From positions 93,910,773 to 93,974,772 of the forward strand of contig CM047817.1 of assembly GCA_026214975.1 (NCBI GenBank): a stretch of DNA of 64,000 bases. The letters run 5' to 3'. Origin of the DNA: Gentiana macrophylla (lineage: Eukaryota; Streptophyta; Magnoliopsida; Gentianales; Gentianaceae). This document shows positions 44,724 through 55,754 of the stretch, piece by piece. Under the pieces are notes generated by a model. It was not told the DNA's origin. It made no database searches and saw nothing but the letters and a program-made list of their open reading frames with translations. Both the position numbers and the translations under genes were made by a program. Each line of letters starts with the position of its first letter. The stretch's first letter is position 1.

Positions 44724-45015
44724 AATTCGGCTTTCAATAACTACATCGAAAGGGTATCGTATGAGAGTTCAAAATGAAGAGAAAAAAAATATGAACTTTG
44801 GTGAAATTTTTTTGAAGATCGGTGTTCTAAATCAAAAGTTACGGTTGTTTATAAAAAAACGCTTTGATTAATGCAAATATTTTTTCGGCTTTCATAATTT
44901 ACGTCGGAAGGATATCGTATGAAAACTCAAAATAAAGAGCAAAAAAAAAACATGAATTTTGGTGAAATTATTTTGATGGTCGGAGTTCTACGTCAAAAGT
45001 TACGGTTGTTAAAAA
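44724..45015. repeat. ~146-bp tandem duplication
   Basis: Two copies share TTCGGCTTTC, AAGGGTATCGTATGA, GAACTTTGGTGAAATT, GATCGGTGTTCTA and CAAAAGTTACGGTTGTT in the same order, with scattered differences and variable A-runs. Confidence 0.8.
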
Positions 45016-45242
45016 AATAAAAAAAAATAAAAAAGAGCAGCAAGAAGTAATGTTGTTTATCCGTCGGAAGTAGTGCTGTGCGCGCGCTACTTCAAGGGTA
45101 TTTGTGTCCGTTGGATATTGTTTGTCTTTTTTTCAACTAAAAAACAATAGTGTGTACTGTTTATTTATTTTGTATTAAAAAATGGATTTTTGGCTATTCA
45201 CCCAAAAACAAAGTCCGGGTAAGTTGTTGAAAAAAAAAACAA

Positions 45243-45245
<3 letters not shown>

Positions 45246-45285
<40 letters not shown>
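45246..45285. repeat. (TAA)n microsatellite
   Basis: About 13 ATA/TAA units. Confidence 0.95.
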
Positions 45286-45286
<1 letters not shown>

Positions 45287-45551
45287 GGACTAAAATGTGT
45301 GATCGGAATAAAAACAGGGCTAAAATGTAAAACGTGACAATTTACACGATTAAAATTGCAAGCCCGTAAACCCTACCTCGACTACGCTTTTGTCCAACGG
45401 AATACAATGTAAGAATCTAAAATAGGCGATGATTCTCCTCAAAAAAAAAAAAAAAAAATGGCGATGATTCTTTTTTTAATCTGAAGATCATATGAAGTTG
45501 AAGTAGAAGAAATTTTCTCCCTTGAATTAAAAAAAAAAAAGATTGCCATAG

Positions 45552-46790
45552 TTGCGGAATTCTTTTTTACATGAGGATCTATTTCTTTTAATCCAGGTAA
45601 GATTGCCAATAAAATCCCTTCTTCGTTTTAAGAGCGTGTCAAATTCATGGAACCTTCTTATTTCAAGCCCAGAATTCATTAAGTTGCATCTGCATCGGTC
45701 GTCAAGCATTCACAAAATAGCGAACAAATTAAGTTATAATGATGTTTATGACATTCCAAAAGGATTGCACTCTTGTCACATACACATGGCAGAATTTTCA
45801 TTCACCACCACCACCGCCGCCGGGATAAACACGGAATTAGATTGTGAATTTCAACGGCTTTACCATCCTTATGAAAGTCCAGGCCCGGAGTTGGAATCAA
45901 AGATCGCAGGCTCTTGCAATGGTTTACTTTGTCAAATTCTCATTCCTAAGATTTGGAAAGGTGTTATATCTGGTGAATGTGACATATCTTTGTGCAATCC
46001 GCAGACAAAGTCATCTTGGGTTTTGCATAAAAGGTAGTTGGTCCATATTTTAGTTTGTTACGGTTTTGGAGGATACAATGATGTTCATGATGATTGCAAG
46101 GTTATGATAACATGTTGGGCTGCAGGATACCGTAAATATGAATGTGAAGTTTACAGCCTGACATCCAATACATGGAGCATAGTGAGATCGGATCTAGGTT
46201 TTAGTAGTCTAGTAAGGAATAAGGATGGGGTTTTAGTCAATTGTGCTTTACATTGGATAGTGAAAGATACTCATCCAGCTCATACTTATGTTATAGCATT
46301 TGATCTTAGAACGGATGAACATAAGCCTTTGCCATTACCCGAGGTTTTAGACAAGTTTAAACATGAGATGGAATTGAGCGTGTTGAATGGTTGCCTACTT
46401 GTATACAAAGATACTATAGATATTTCATTTGGTCGGCCAGATGCTACTTGTAATTTCTGGGTGATGAAGGATTACGGTTTTAAAGATTCATGGATAGGGA
46501 TACGTACACGTAATTCATCGTGTGATTTGTGCTCATTAGTACCTTTAGCTCTTTTAGAGGATAATCATGAAAGAAAACTCGTATATTTCAGGTACGATAA
46601 CGTTGGGTCAATGATTTTCTTGTACGATATAGTGAGTCTTGAAGTTCTCATGTTTCCGGTATATAATTGTTGGCACATAAATGAACGGCTCGAGTTTTTC
46701 GGCAGTCTTGTTCAGCCTCATCCGCCGAACATTGGGACGGGGAAAAGTACATTTGGAGAAAGTCCCAAGAAGAAGATGAAGAAGGTATAA
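45552..46790 (+). pseudogene. F-box/FBA protein gene with a single nonsense codon
   Basis: The frame starts MRNSFLHEDLFLLIQVRLPI and has an N-terminal F-box (residues ~4-45: LPIKSLLRFKSVSNSWNLLI) that would bind SKP1 of the SCF ubiquitin ligase. An FBA-type substrate-binding region follows (AGSCNGLLCQI, ALHWIVKDT, FLYDIVSLEVLMF, SLVQPHPP). One TAG at 46035-46037 interrupts it, in frame with both sides; total span is 413 codons against 402 in the intact paralogue. No other damage is seen, so the inactivation is recent, or the allele is polymorphic. It lies tail to tail with the gene at 48187-49395. A short N-terminal F-box product of 161 residues could still be made. Confidence 0.85.
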
Positions 46791-47589
46791 AGTCTTGTGC
46801 TTATTGTCTTACAACAGAATCAAACAAAAGTAGAATTTTTTATTTTTTTTTCAACGAACAGCAAACCTAAAAAAAGTAGTATATATGCAATATCTGAATT
46901 ATTTTCTAGAATTATGTGTTGCTATGTTGATGTTTTGCTGAATACACTACTTTGTTTAAACTTTGTTATAGGATGGGATTATCTCTCTAGCTACTTTTTT
47001 CTATTCAATAAGTCTGTACATACTAAACGACGTTGTTTTGTTTGAAACTTAAATAACTGTATAGAATAGACCGTCCGATACCTTTTTACACATATGTATC
47101 CAAATAGAGATTTTTTTCCCGAAATTTATTGACCTTTTTTTTTCCATTAGTTTCTTTGAACACACTGCCCCTTTTGCATTTGCTTTTGCAATTACTTGAT
47201 ACATTCCGATGCTTTTTAGGTTTGACCGTTTGAGCAAACGTCGAACATTCTAATTTGATTAGTGATTTCGCATCTAAATGTGTTCGAAAAACAATCTTGA
47301 AATAGTAATTTATAAGTATGTTTTGTTTTCTAAATATGCTAGAAAAAAACTGTTGAATTACTGTCTTGTAGGTATATTTTGTGGCTATCAATGAATTTGA
47401 ATTTTATATCTATAGATGTGAGAAACGCGATGCTGAAGTAATATTTTGTAGTTATGTTTTCCAAAAAAAAAAAAAAAAAAAAAAAAACTCTCAACTAAAA
47501 AGGCTTCGACGAAGTTGTCAAAGTACCCGAAAATTTCAAGGCCAGCCCTGCTCTCACCGAACCGAAAGAGACCCAAACTATAAAATGTA
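46791..47589. other. 3' flank and intergenic DNA
   Basis: 46875-47058 is an inverted copy of the 3' flank of the neighbouring F-box gene. The rest is AT-rich without recognised genes; an A-tract of about 25 lies at 47463-47487. Confidence 0.5.
46875..47058. repeat. Inverted 3'-flank repeat, left arm
   Basis: Words such as TGAATTATTTTCTAGAATTA, TGTGTTG, GGGATTATCTCTCT, GTACATACT and AACGACGTTG occur here and, in reverse complement and the same order, at 47918-48092. The two F-box genes were therefore duplicated together with their 3' flanks in inverted orientation. Confidence 0.8.
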
Positions 47590-47917
47590 TGTGTCACACA
47601 AAAATCTAGATATGATCTTTCTCTATATACTCCATGATCTGGATCAGAAACTATAAACTTCATACACACACTCTTTATATATACTCATCATTATTGGTTG
47701 CTATCATAACCTTATAGTCGTCAAGAACATCATCATATCTGAAGCTGTAAAAAGATATTCTTCCCCTATTCTTCGGATGAACATCATCTCTGAAATCGTA
47801 AGAAGGTACATCACAAGATGAATTCGTAACTGGATTACACACAGAGATATCATATTCAGATACGATGTTTTGTAACTGTGTTACGACACTTCTGTGATTC
47901 CTTGCTATATATTCCAT
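47590..47917 (-). pseudogene. F-box gene internal fragment
   Basis: The minus strand encodes SEYDISVCNPVTNSS and, about 25 residues later, FYSFRYDDVLDDYKVMIATN, matching the middle of the FBA region of the paralogues (EYDISLCNPLTKS...GFGYDDVNDDYKVMI). After a stop the trace continues in another frame as YEVYSF. F-box and C-terminus are missing. It sits in the spacer of the inverted F-box pair. Confidence 0.75.
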
Positions 47918-48092
47918 GAGCTTATTTAAGGTTCAAACAAAGCAACGTCGTTTCAGTATGTACAAACACATTGAAGAATAAGAGAAAAAGAAAAAAGGAG
48001 AGAGATAATCCCATTCCATAACAAAATTTAAGCAAAGTAAAGTATTCAACCACACATCAACACATAATTCTAGAAAATAATTCAGATGCATA
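47918..48092. repeat. Inverted 3'-flank repeat, right arm
   Basis: Reverse-complement partner of 46875-47058, containing CAACGTCGTTT, AGTATGTAC, ATAATCCCATTCC and TAATTCTAGAAAATAATTCA. The arms are about 860 bp apart. Confidence 0.8.
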
Positions 48093-48186
48093 TATACAGC
48101 TTTAGATTAGCTGTTATTTTCTTTTTTAATAATTTACTACTTTTGTTCCTTAACAAGCAATATCAAGCACAAGAAATCAACAGACT

Positions 48187-49395
48187 TTATAGATGCTGCT
48201 TCTTGGGACTTTCTCCAAATGTACTCTCCACCGTCCCGGCCGGCGGATGAGGCTGAACAAGACTGCCGACAAACTCTAGCCGTTCCCCTATATAACAATT
48301 ACCACCGGATACTTGAACCATCGTAACTTGATGACCCGTTGTATCATACAAGAAAATCATCGACTTGTTGCTTGTTGTGTTGTTACAGAAACATATAAGT
48401 TTTATTTTATGATTATCCTCTAAAAGAGCCACCGGTGAATATAAGCACAAGTTATTTGGTGAATTAAGTATAGGTATCCTTGTCCATGAATCTTTCAAAC
48501 CGTAATCCTTCATCACCCATAAATCAAAAATAGCATCGGGCTGATCATAATAACAACTTATAGTACCTTCTCTTAAAACTAGACATCCATTCAACACACT
48601 CAATTCCAATTCCAAAGGATTACTACTTTCCTCTAGTACCTGGGGTATTGGCAAAATCTTGTGTTTATCCGTTCTAAGGTCAAATGCTATAATGTAATGG
48701 ATATCGTACCTCATTATCCAATGTAAAGCACGATTAACTAAAACCCCTTCCCAATTCCACACCGGACCCATAAAATCTGGATCTGATTTTACTACGCTCC
48801 ATGTATTGGATCTCAAACCGTAAACTTCACATTCATATCTTTCATTACTACATGTTATGATCATAACCTTGTAGTCATCATTAACATCATCATATCCAAA
48901 ACCGTAACAAACTACAAAATCATTATCACGGACGACCATCGACCTTTTAGGCAAAACAAAATATGATTTTGTCAGCGGATTGCACAAAGATATGTCATAT
49001 TCACCATATAAATTACCATCATCCAGTCGATACATAAGCTTATGAAAGATGATTTCACAAAGTAAACCATTGCAAGAGCCTACAATCTTTGATTCCATCT
49101 TCCGGCCGTGGATTTCAAAAGGGCGGTGGAGCTGTTGAAATTCGCAGCCTACTTCTAACTTCTCCCTGCCTCCCGTGATGGAAAATTCTGCCATCTGTAT
49201 GTAACGGAAGTTATAACATAATTTGCTTGGTATTTTATTGATGCTTGACAGATGCAGATGCAACTTAACGAAATCTTGGCTTGAAATCAGAGCATTCCAT
49301 GATTTCGATAACCTCTTAAATCGACCTAGAGATTTTACCGGCAATCTTACGAAGACAAGAACAAGTAGATCTTCAGGTAAATAATAATTCGACAT
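48187..49395 (-). CDS. F-box protein with FBA (F-box-associated) domain, intact
   Basis: The 402-residue protein starts MSNYYLPEDLLVLVFVRLPV; residues about 4-45 form the F-box, which binds SKP1 in an SCF E3 ubiquitin ligase. The remainder is the FBA/kelch-like substrate-recognition region with the family landmarks GSCNGLLCEI (~105), YDISLCNPLTKS (~138), FGYDDVNDDYKVMI (~170), ALHWIM (~225), VMKDYGLKDSW (~300), LYDTTGHQ (~355) and SLVQPHPP (~385). There are no introns, stops or frameshifts, as usual for this plant family. The start is supported by alignment with the paralogues. No signal peptide or membrane segment is seen. The target substrate cannot be deduced. Upstream lies an AGGGTTCTTT box and a (TA)n tract where paralogues have a TATA box. 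Confidence 0.93.
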   Translation of the reverse strand: MSNYYLPEDLLVLVFVRLPVKSLGRFKRLSKSWNALISSQDFVKLHLHLSSINKIPSKLCYNFRYIQMAEFSITGGREKLEVGCEFQQLHRPFEIHGRKMESKIVGSCNGLLCEIIFHKLMYRLDDGNLYGEYDISLCNPLTKSYFVLPKRSMVVRDNDFVVCYGFGYDDVNDDYKVMIITCSNERYECEVYGLRSNTWSVVKSDPDFMGPVWNWEGVLVNRALHWIMRYDIHYIIAFDLRTDKHKILPIPQVLEESSNPLELELSVLNGCLVLREGTISCYYDQPDAIFDLWVMKDYGLKDSWTRIPILNSPNNLCLYSPVALLEDNHKIKLICFCNNTTSNKSMIFLYDTTGHQVTMVQVSGGNCYIGERLEFVGSLVQPHPPAGTVESTFGESPKKQHL

Positions 49396-49437
49396 TGACA
49401 GGCGTAGTAGGCAAATAAAGAACCCTTATTAGTTCTA

Positions 49438-49438
<1 letters not shown>

Positions 49439-49494
<56 letters not shown>
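49439..49494. repeat. (TA)n microsatellite upstream of the F-box gene
   Basis: About 28 TA units begin about 45 bp upstream of the start codon of the minus-strand F-box gene, where its paralogues have the TATATAAAATC box. It may serve as the TATA element. Confidence 0.9.
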
Positions 49495-49496
<2 letters not shown>

Positions 49497-49757
49497 AGCC
49501 TCCCCACATACCATACTATCCATACATACCTACATACCGTGATCTCGATCACTATTTTAAATAAGACTCCTGCTATTTGCTTGTTTGAAGTCTTGGACTT
49601 ATTATTGTATAAAATCAAGTATTGTTTATTATATAAAATGTTAGAAAATCCAGCCAGACTCAAACAATAATTAAAAGCACTAAAAAATGATTAGATCTTA
49701 TTATTTTAGTAGTAAAATTTGTAAAGTATGGATCAATAGTATATGTATATTTAACTC

Positions 49758-49761
<4 letters not shown>

Positions 49762-49814
<53 letters not shown>
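49762..49814. repeat. (TA)n microsatellite
   Basis: About 26 TA units in intergenic DNA. Confidence 0.95.
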
Positions 49815-49816
<2 letters not shown>

Positions 49817-50671
49817 TGTTGTAGGCGGTGATCAATTAACGACAGGCTGACCATATATAATAGGATTTATGCAAAACGGAAAAAAAAATATAGTTTATAA
49901 TTACTTTTTTTTGTGGGTGCAATAGTTTATAATTATCGATTCTTTGAGTCGGAAACGTGATTGTGAATTGCCTTTATTAATTTGTTTTCTAATAAACACC
50001 AGCTGAAAGAAAAACACAAGATCACTGCACGGATCACTAAACCTCTCACCCAATTACCTTTATTAAATATTTTTTCAAGAAAAAATATACTTACAAAATT
50101 ACAAAATTCAAATTCATTGATGTTAAATATTTTGATTGTATTTGGATTGTCGTAACAAAACGGGATTCAACTAAAAGGATACACCTATTAAATTCGAATT
50201 GCTACATATTAATTTTTATAAATATGGGCTTATAATTTGAGAATTCATCAATTCAATTAATCTTTTAACATATTATATTAGTGTGTCTATAATTTGAGTT
50301 TTTATCAATGTATGTAATTTTGTAACACAACCTTGTCAATTCATATAATTTTTAAAACATTATATTAAGTTGTTTGGGATTAAGACATACACGGTTTTTT
50401 AAACAAAACAGGTATCTTTGGGCCTGCACTGACGGTGGGCCGGTCATCCTCTCACCGAACCGAAAGGATCCAAATCACAAAAAGTTATTTGGGAGTTGAC
50501 CAACAATGCACGTAATATGTCATATTTGCTATACGTATCCGACAAATATAGACATGAGATAGTTGAGATACAATATCTCTCGTGAATTCACAATTGTTAA
50601 AAAGTTACATAAATGATCCGAATATACATAACCGTAACTCGAATATTCAAATTATATATGTAACTATATAT
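49815..50671. other. AT-rich intergenic DNA
   Basis: No gene or mobile element is recognised up to the insertion site of the LARD-like element. Confidence 0.5.
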
Positions 50672-50676
50672 GTTGA

Positions 50677-51192
50677 TGAATTATCTTTGCTTTTAGTAAA
50701 TACGTATAATTTCTAATAATTTAATCTAGGGATGATTGAATCAAAGATGATTTTGAGGGTGATTTTAGGGTTCATGGTACCGAGTCAAAGAATGATATCT
50801 TGGATTGCCTACGATCTCACATGTATTGTCCGAATCAAGCCTCACGTAGCTTCGCCTGAGTAGTGTATTTATAGGCATAAGCCCTCTTCTCGCTTCTAAA
50901 CCTGTGGCGATTTTGTCTATTGACATAATTGCCCTTTAATGGGCCTCGCTTCCTGCCCAAGCAACCCTCTAGATTATTGGGCCTGGGAACCTGGCCTGGA
51001 GCTCGATATCGACTCGTATGACACCGACACGGGTGTTCGAGATGATACACTTGCAAGATCTCGGCTGGTCGCGGGCGGTGATCACCGATTCGCCTCAGTA
51101 TTCGACCCGACGTGGATAATATACTTGGACTTTTCCACAAGCCACCGGACCAATTAGATAATTCCGTGGGAGGGTGAAATCCGTGATCGCCA
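50677..51192 (-). repeat. LARD 3' LTR
   Basis: Starts TGGCGATCACGG at 51192 on the minus strand, next to the PPT, and ends GATAATTCA at 50677. It matches 55755-56263 with substitutions; the inner 3' end near 50690 is the most diverged part. Confidence 0.85.
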
Positions 51193-51208
51193 TAAGCCCC
51201 CCAGATCT
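51193..51208 (-). other. LARD polypurine tract
   Basis: The minus strand reads AGATCTGGGGGGCTTA, all 16 bases identical to the PPT of the Retand-like element. Confidence 0.85.
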
Positions 51209-52563
51209 ATCTCGAGCTCTTGAGGTCGTCCGATCTGTCAAAGGTGTATCTCGCCACTCGCATCCAATGCTTCAATTTGAGTCCGCCTCGCAGACTTCAT
51301 CGCTGTGAGTCCGACATACGGCATTTCCATAATCTCGCTTTGCGCACTTTTTTTTTTTTTTTTATCTTAGCATTATCTCGCCCCAGGACTTATAACGCGT
51401 GGCTAAGTTGACATCGACTTCGATGCCGTAGTTGCCGAAGGAATGGTGAGATGTCCAACTTGGGACTGCCTCGGTCGAGGTCGACTTACGTGAAGAATCG
51501 ATTTGCCTGGATTTTGGAGTACGGCACGCGGATCTTGAATGTTAGTCTAACGATCTTCGAGACTTTGCCTTAATGCCAAAAAAGATGCTTCTTCTAAGGC
51601 TTTGCCCTTTTTAACCATCGTTGTCGTTGGCTTCCATCTGTATAAATAATTAGTCGATCATTTGACTTGGCTTATTCTTTCCTTGAAAAATTGTTACATT
51701 TTTCCTTCTTTTCTTTGGTCTTTGATATTGACCATCTTGCTTTATCATGGCTTTGGCATTATTTGCACATCGGCCTCTCTCATGTCGATGCATATATGTC
51801 GACATCCGCCTCCAAGTCTCACGAGAACCTTAGGTTTGGATCATATTTGGCCGCCTTTGTGACTAGGCTTTTTTGTTGTAAATGCTGAAATTTTTACAAG
51901 TATTTGATGTCAAACACTTTTGTTGCATGTCGATTCCCATTTCTTTTCTCGCTTTTTCTCGAGTATTCAATGTCGACTCGTTGTTGCCCCCGAAGTATAA
52001 TGCGACTTTCATCATCTTCGTTATACTTTCAGTAGTTCCATTTGTCGACCATATGTAACTTGTCTTCCATGTCTTAGCATTTTTTGGACTTTTCTTTGTT
52101 GTTGCATGGTAGAAGAGATGCCCCTGGCTGTCTCATTTCGTTTGTCGAAATCGATGCCCTTTCGGCTGTCGATAGATATTTCCGGCTACGATGTCCTAGT
52201 ACTTACTGTCTAACAAGACTGGTAATACGTAAATGTCGCTCCGGATCTCGGTGTCGTGGTGTTTCTTTGTCGTTCATGACTCATGACACATGACTGCCGA
52301 GAGTGTTGGACTTGGTCCGAACTCGATGCCTTAGCCTTTTGGTTCCATGGAACTTTTAGCTTCAATGGCTGTCGATCGAAATGATCATGTTGCCCGGCCT
52401 CGATGCCCTAGTAAATTCTCTCTTGGGAGTCAGACCACTCCACTGTCGACTCGGACTTCGATGCCATTGTGTTTTCGTCCTATTAGGACTTGTAAACGTT
52501 GGCTATCGACACTGAAGGCATCCGACTTGCGGATCCTTGTAGACCGTTGAGTAGATCCTTTGC
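51209..52563 (-). other. LARD interior, non-coding
   Basis: No protein family is recognised on either strand. Words such as TCGATGCC(T/C)TAG and GTCGACTCGGACTTCGATGCC recur irregularly, as if from an old, decayed tandem repeat. Confidence 0.5.
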
Positions 52564-52729
52564 GGAGTGGATCCTCGAGGTACGCCAGGCACTAGTCAAA
52601 AAGTCGCAATAACCATGGGGAGTGGATCCTCGAGGTACGCCAGGCACTAGTCAAAAAGTCGCAATAACCATGGGGAGTGGATCCTCGAGGTACGCCAGGA
52701 ACTAGTCAAAAAGTTGCAATAACCATGGG
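52564..52729. repeat. 55-bp tandem repeat, three units
   Basis: Units start at 52564, 52619 and 52674 with GGAGTGGATCCTCGAGG. The first two are identical and the third differs at a few positions, so the array is recent. Confidence 0.95.
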
Positions 52730-53839
52730 GATAGTTCCCGAAATAAGAAGGCTCGTCTCGCCATGCTCGGCTAGGAGAGTTCCAAAACAAGATAGCTCGA
52801 CCCGCCCGTTCGGTAGGGTGAGTTCCAAAATAATATAGCTCCGAGGTAAGATGCCGAGTCGATCTCGGACTTATTACATATTCACTCATCGGTGAGCTCC
52901 AAATATGACGCCTAGCTTTATTTTGCTTCGATTTTTGCAAAAGATGTTGCTTGTCGCTTCTTGTTGTCTGCCTTTCACAATTCGATCCACGGGACTTTTG
53001 GATTTTGAATTTTGAATTCGACCTTTCCTTTGAATGTTGTTTGTGTTGTTGAATATTTGCTTGTGGTGTAGTCCTTTGACTTAATTCCCTTGCAAAAGCT
53101 CTATCTTGTGGGTGTAGTCCTTTGACTTTATTCCCTCAGGCCCTTGAAGTGTAATATGAGTACATGACTCATGGTACACTTGGATATGAGTCGACCTAGC
53201 AGCTCGCATCGCCTTATCGGCTTGACTTGGCTATTTGGTCGAGCTCGAGTCGATCGCCTTGCCTCGTCGGGCTTCGACATGGTCGAATTGAAAAATCCTA
53301 CTCAACCGCCGCACTTCGTGGTGCTTCGAACCGGTCGAATAGGGTATCCATCGTGGGATCTTCCAACCGCTTAGCATCGTGGCTTATCTTGGCGGTCGGG
53401 AGTGATATAAGCTCTGCTGACTTGGCTTTTTCAATCGCTTTTATTTCTATCGCATCGTGTCGAGGTGATATAAGCATCGCCGCGGTGACTTGGCTTTATT
53501 CACCATATTATTCCGACTTCGCCGTGTCGAGGATTTGTAGTTGTGGTTGACTTTTGCCTCTTTTATCTTTTAATCACATGGACTTCTTTTGCTTTAAGGT
53601 TTGGTCGAATTTTTGCCTTTGCCATTTCGTATGTGAAGGTCAGAAATCATAACAAACACAAAAGCGTCTCGAGGAAAGACATGCTTATTAGAATATTTAT
53701 GAAATTGTCACATGGACTCATTACAAGACATAAAAAGGTAAAAATGTGTTAATCGAGACGAGGCTTAGCTTATTTGGAGTAGTCTGTTGGTACCATGTTT
53801 AGATGGCGGCGGACTTCTACGTAAGATCGCCTTCGAGCT
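52730..53839 (-). other. LARD interior, non-coding
   Basis: 52730-52920 holds diverged relatives of the following array (GAGTTCCAAAATAA...GCTCG). The remainder is TTGACTT-rich sequence without recognised genes. Confidence 0.5.
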
Positions 53840-54520
53840 CGACGTTATGCGAGGCAAGCTCGGTCTTATTAAAGATGCGCCAAGAGAGCCCCAAATATGA
53901 TGCCGAGCCGAGCTCGGTCTTATAAAAGATACGCCGAGAGAGCTCCAAATATGATGCCGAGTCGAGCTCGGACTTATAAAAGATACGCTCGAGAGAGCTC
54001 CAAATATTATGAGCTCCAAATATGATGCCGAGTCGAGCTCGGACTTATAAAAGATACGCTCGAGAGAGCTCCAAATATGATGCCGAGGCCGAGCTCGGTC
54101 TTATAAAAGATACGCCGAGAGAGCTCCAATATGATGCGAGTCGAGCTCGGACTTATAAAAGATACGCTCGAGAGAGCTCCAAATATGATGCCGAGGTCGA
54201 GCTCAGACACGCTCGAGAGAGCTCCAATATGATGCCGAGTCGAGCTCGGACTTATAAAAGATACGCTCGAGAGAGCTCCAAATATGATGCCGAGTCGAGC
54301 TCGGACTTATAAAAGATACGCTCAAGAGAGCTCCAAATATGATGCCGAGGCCGAGCTCGGTCTTATAAAAGATACGCTCGAGAGAGCTCCAAATATGATG
54401 CCGAGGCCGAGCTCGGTCTTATAAAAGATACGCTCGAGAGAGCTCCAAATATGACGCCGAGTCGAGCTCGGACTTATTAAAGATTTACCCATCGGTGAGC
54501 TCCAAATACGACGCCGAGTC
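53840..54520. repeat. ~54-bp tandem array, about 12 units
   Basis: The unit contains GAGAGCTCCAAATATGATGC, then CGAGTCGAGCTCGG and CTTATAAAAGATACGCTC. Units vary between CGAGTCGAGCTCGG and CGAGGCCGAGCTCGG, and some are shortened. GTCGAGCTCGGAC-type palindromic cores recur in each. Open frames across it are by-products of the periodicity. Confidence 0.92.
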
Positions 54521-54749
54521 GAGCTCGGGTTTATGGGCAAGACGAGTCCGTAGAGCTCGAATGCCGGAGCTCGATATCTCGAGTCTTTGTGGTGCAATGT
54601 GATTGTGGTAAAAAACATTACACATATAATAAAGACTTACAAAGTATATAAGAATTTAAAATAACAATCGTAAGAACCTGGAGAGCTAAAGAGCTCGGCT
54701 TGCTCCTTGGAGCTCGAGAACTCGCTTCGTGGATAGCTAGATACGGTAG
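54521..54749 (-). other. LARD interior between arrays
   Basis: AGCTCG-rich sequence at both ends with a short AT-rich middle; no gene is recognised. Confidence 0.5.
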
Positions 54750-55640
54750 ATAACTCGCAGCTTTCTGGGGCACCATAGCAGTGTCTCTCCGGTGGCAATC
54801 AGACCTCGAAACGGATTCCGATCGGCACAAAATTTGGAGGGATCGTTCTTCCCTCACTTTCCTTCGATGTGACCGGTGGAATTGTTCTTTCGATGGCTCA
54901 ATCTCCGGGAATAAGCCGCCGATCTGGCAGCTGCTGTCCAGAATCCTGCTGCGTTTTTGGTACCTGCAGTAAATTCTTTGCCACGATCGAGAGTTCAAAC
55001 GAACTCCGATCAGCCTAAAATTTGGAGGGCTTGTTCGTACCTCCTAATCCTTGGATCTGAACGGTGGAAATCTAGTTCCAACGGTTGAAACTCCGGCAAT
55101 AATCCATCGATCTGACCGCTTTCTGGGCTGCTGCATTTTTGATACAGCAGCAACTTCTTTGCGACGATCAGGGACTCAAAGCAACTCCGATCAGCCTGAA
55201 ATTTGGAGGGCTTGTTCGTACCTCCGAATAATTGGATCTGAACGGTGGAAATCTAGTTCCAACGGTTGAAACTCCGGCAATAATCTATCGATCTGACTCT
55301 TTACGGGCTGCTGCATTTTTGATACAAAGCAGCAACTTCTTTGCGACGATCGGGACTCAAAACAACTCCGATCAGCCTGAAATTTGGAGGGCTTGTTCGT
55401 ACCTCCTAATCCTTGGATCTGAACGGTGGAAATCTAGTTCCAACGGTTGAAACTCCGGCAATAATCTATCGATCTGACCGCTTTACGGCTGCTGCATTTT
55501 TGATACAAAGAAGAACTTCTTTGCGACGATCGGGACTCAAAACAACTCCGATCAGCCTGAAATTTGGAGGGCTTGTTCGTACCTCCTAATCCTTGGATCT
55601 GAACGGTGGAAATCTAGTTCCAACGGTTGAAACTCCATAA
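54750..55640. repeat. ~181-bp tandem array, four units plus a diverged fifth
   Basis: The CCGATCAGCCTGAAATTTGG word occurs at 55006, 55187, 55368 and 55548 (period 180-181 bp), with a more diverged unit at about 54810. The size is close to that of many plant satellite monomers. The later units are the most alike. Confidence 0.92.
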
Positions 55641-55735
55641 ATTAGCCGCCGATCTCGCTGCGTTTTTGGGTGTCTTGCGTTTTGGCATTAAATTGATCAC
55701 GAACCACCACTCCTTGATCCATCACCGATAGAAGG

Positions 55736-55752
55736 CCCTCCTTCTAGCGCCA
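55736..55752 (-). other. LARD primer-binding site
   Basis: The minus strand reads TGGCGCTAGAAGGAGGG two bases inside the 5' LTR. Identity with the Retand-like leader extends to 24 bases. Confidence 0.88.
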
Positions 55753-55754
55753 AA

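Larger units (their letters stand above)
42591..45551. other. Intergenic region with tandem duplications
   Basis: No gene is supported. The patch 42780-43020 is richer in G+C and has an open stretch (42748-42930) but no homology I recognise. Further on the DNA is AT-rich with several tandem duplications and a TAA microsatellite, listed separately. CGCTGCGATTAAATT-like low-copy sequence at 44710 starts the last duplication. Confidence 0.45.

Noticed and set aside
46035..46037. Programmed stop readthrough in the F-box gene
   Set aside because: The TAG is followed by TTG, not the CARYYA context known for plant readthrough, and paralogues have a sense codon region there; a plain nonsense mutation is simpler.
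49373..49670. Open frames rich in alternating Tyr/Ile
   Set aside because: They are translations of the (TA)n microsatellite on either strand.
50835..51140. Open frames in the LARD LTR (also at 55909-56322)
   Set aside because: They are not conserved as a protein between the two LTR copies and are explained as chance frames in the U3 region.
54022..54312. Open frame with repeated MMPSRARTYKRYARESSKYD-like units
   Set aside because: It is a translation of the ~54-bp tandem array, whose unit length is close to a multiple of three; equivalent frames occur on the other strand (53765-54210).
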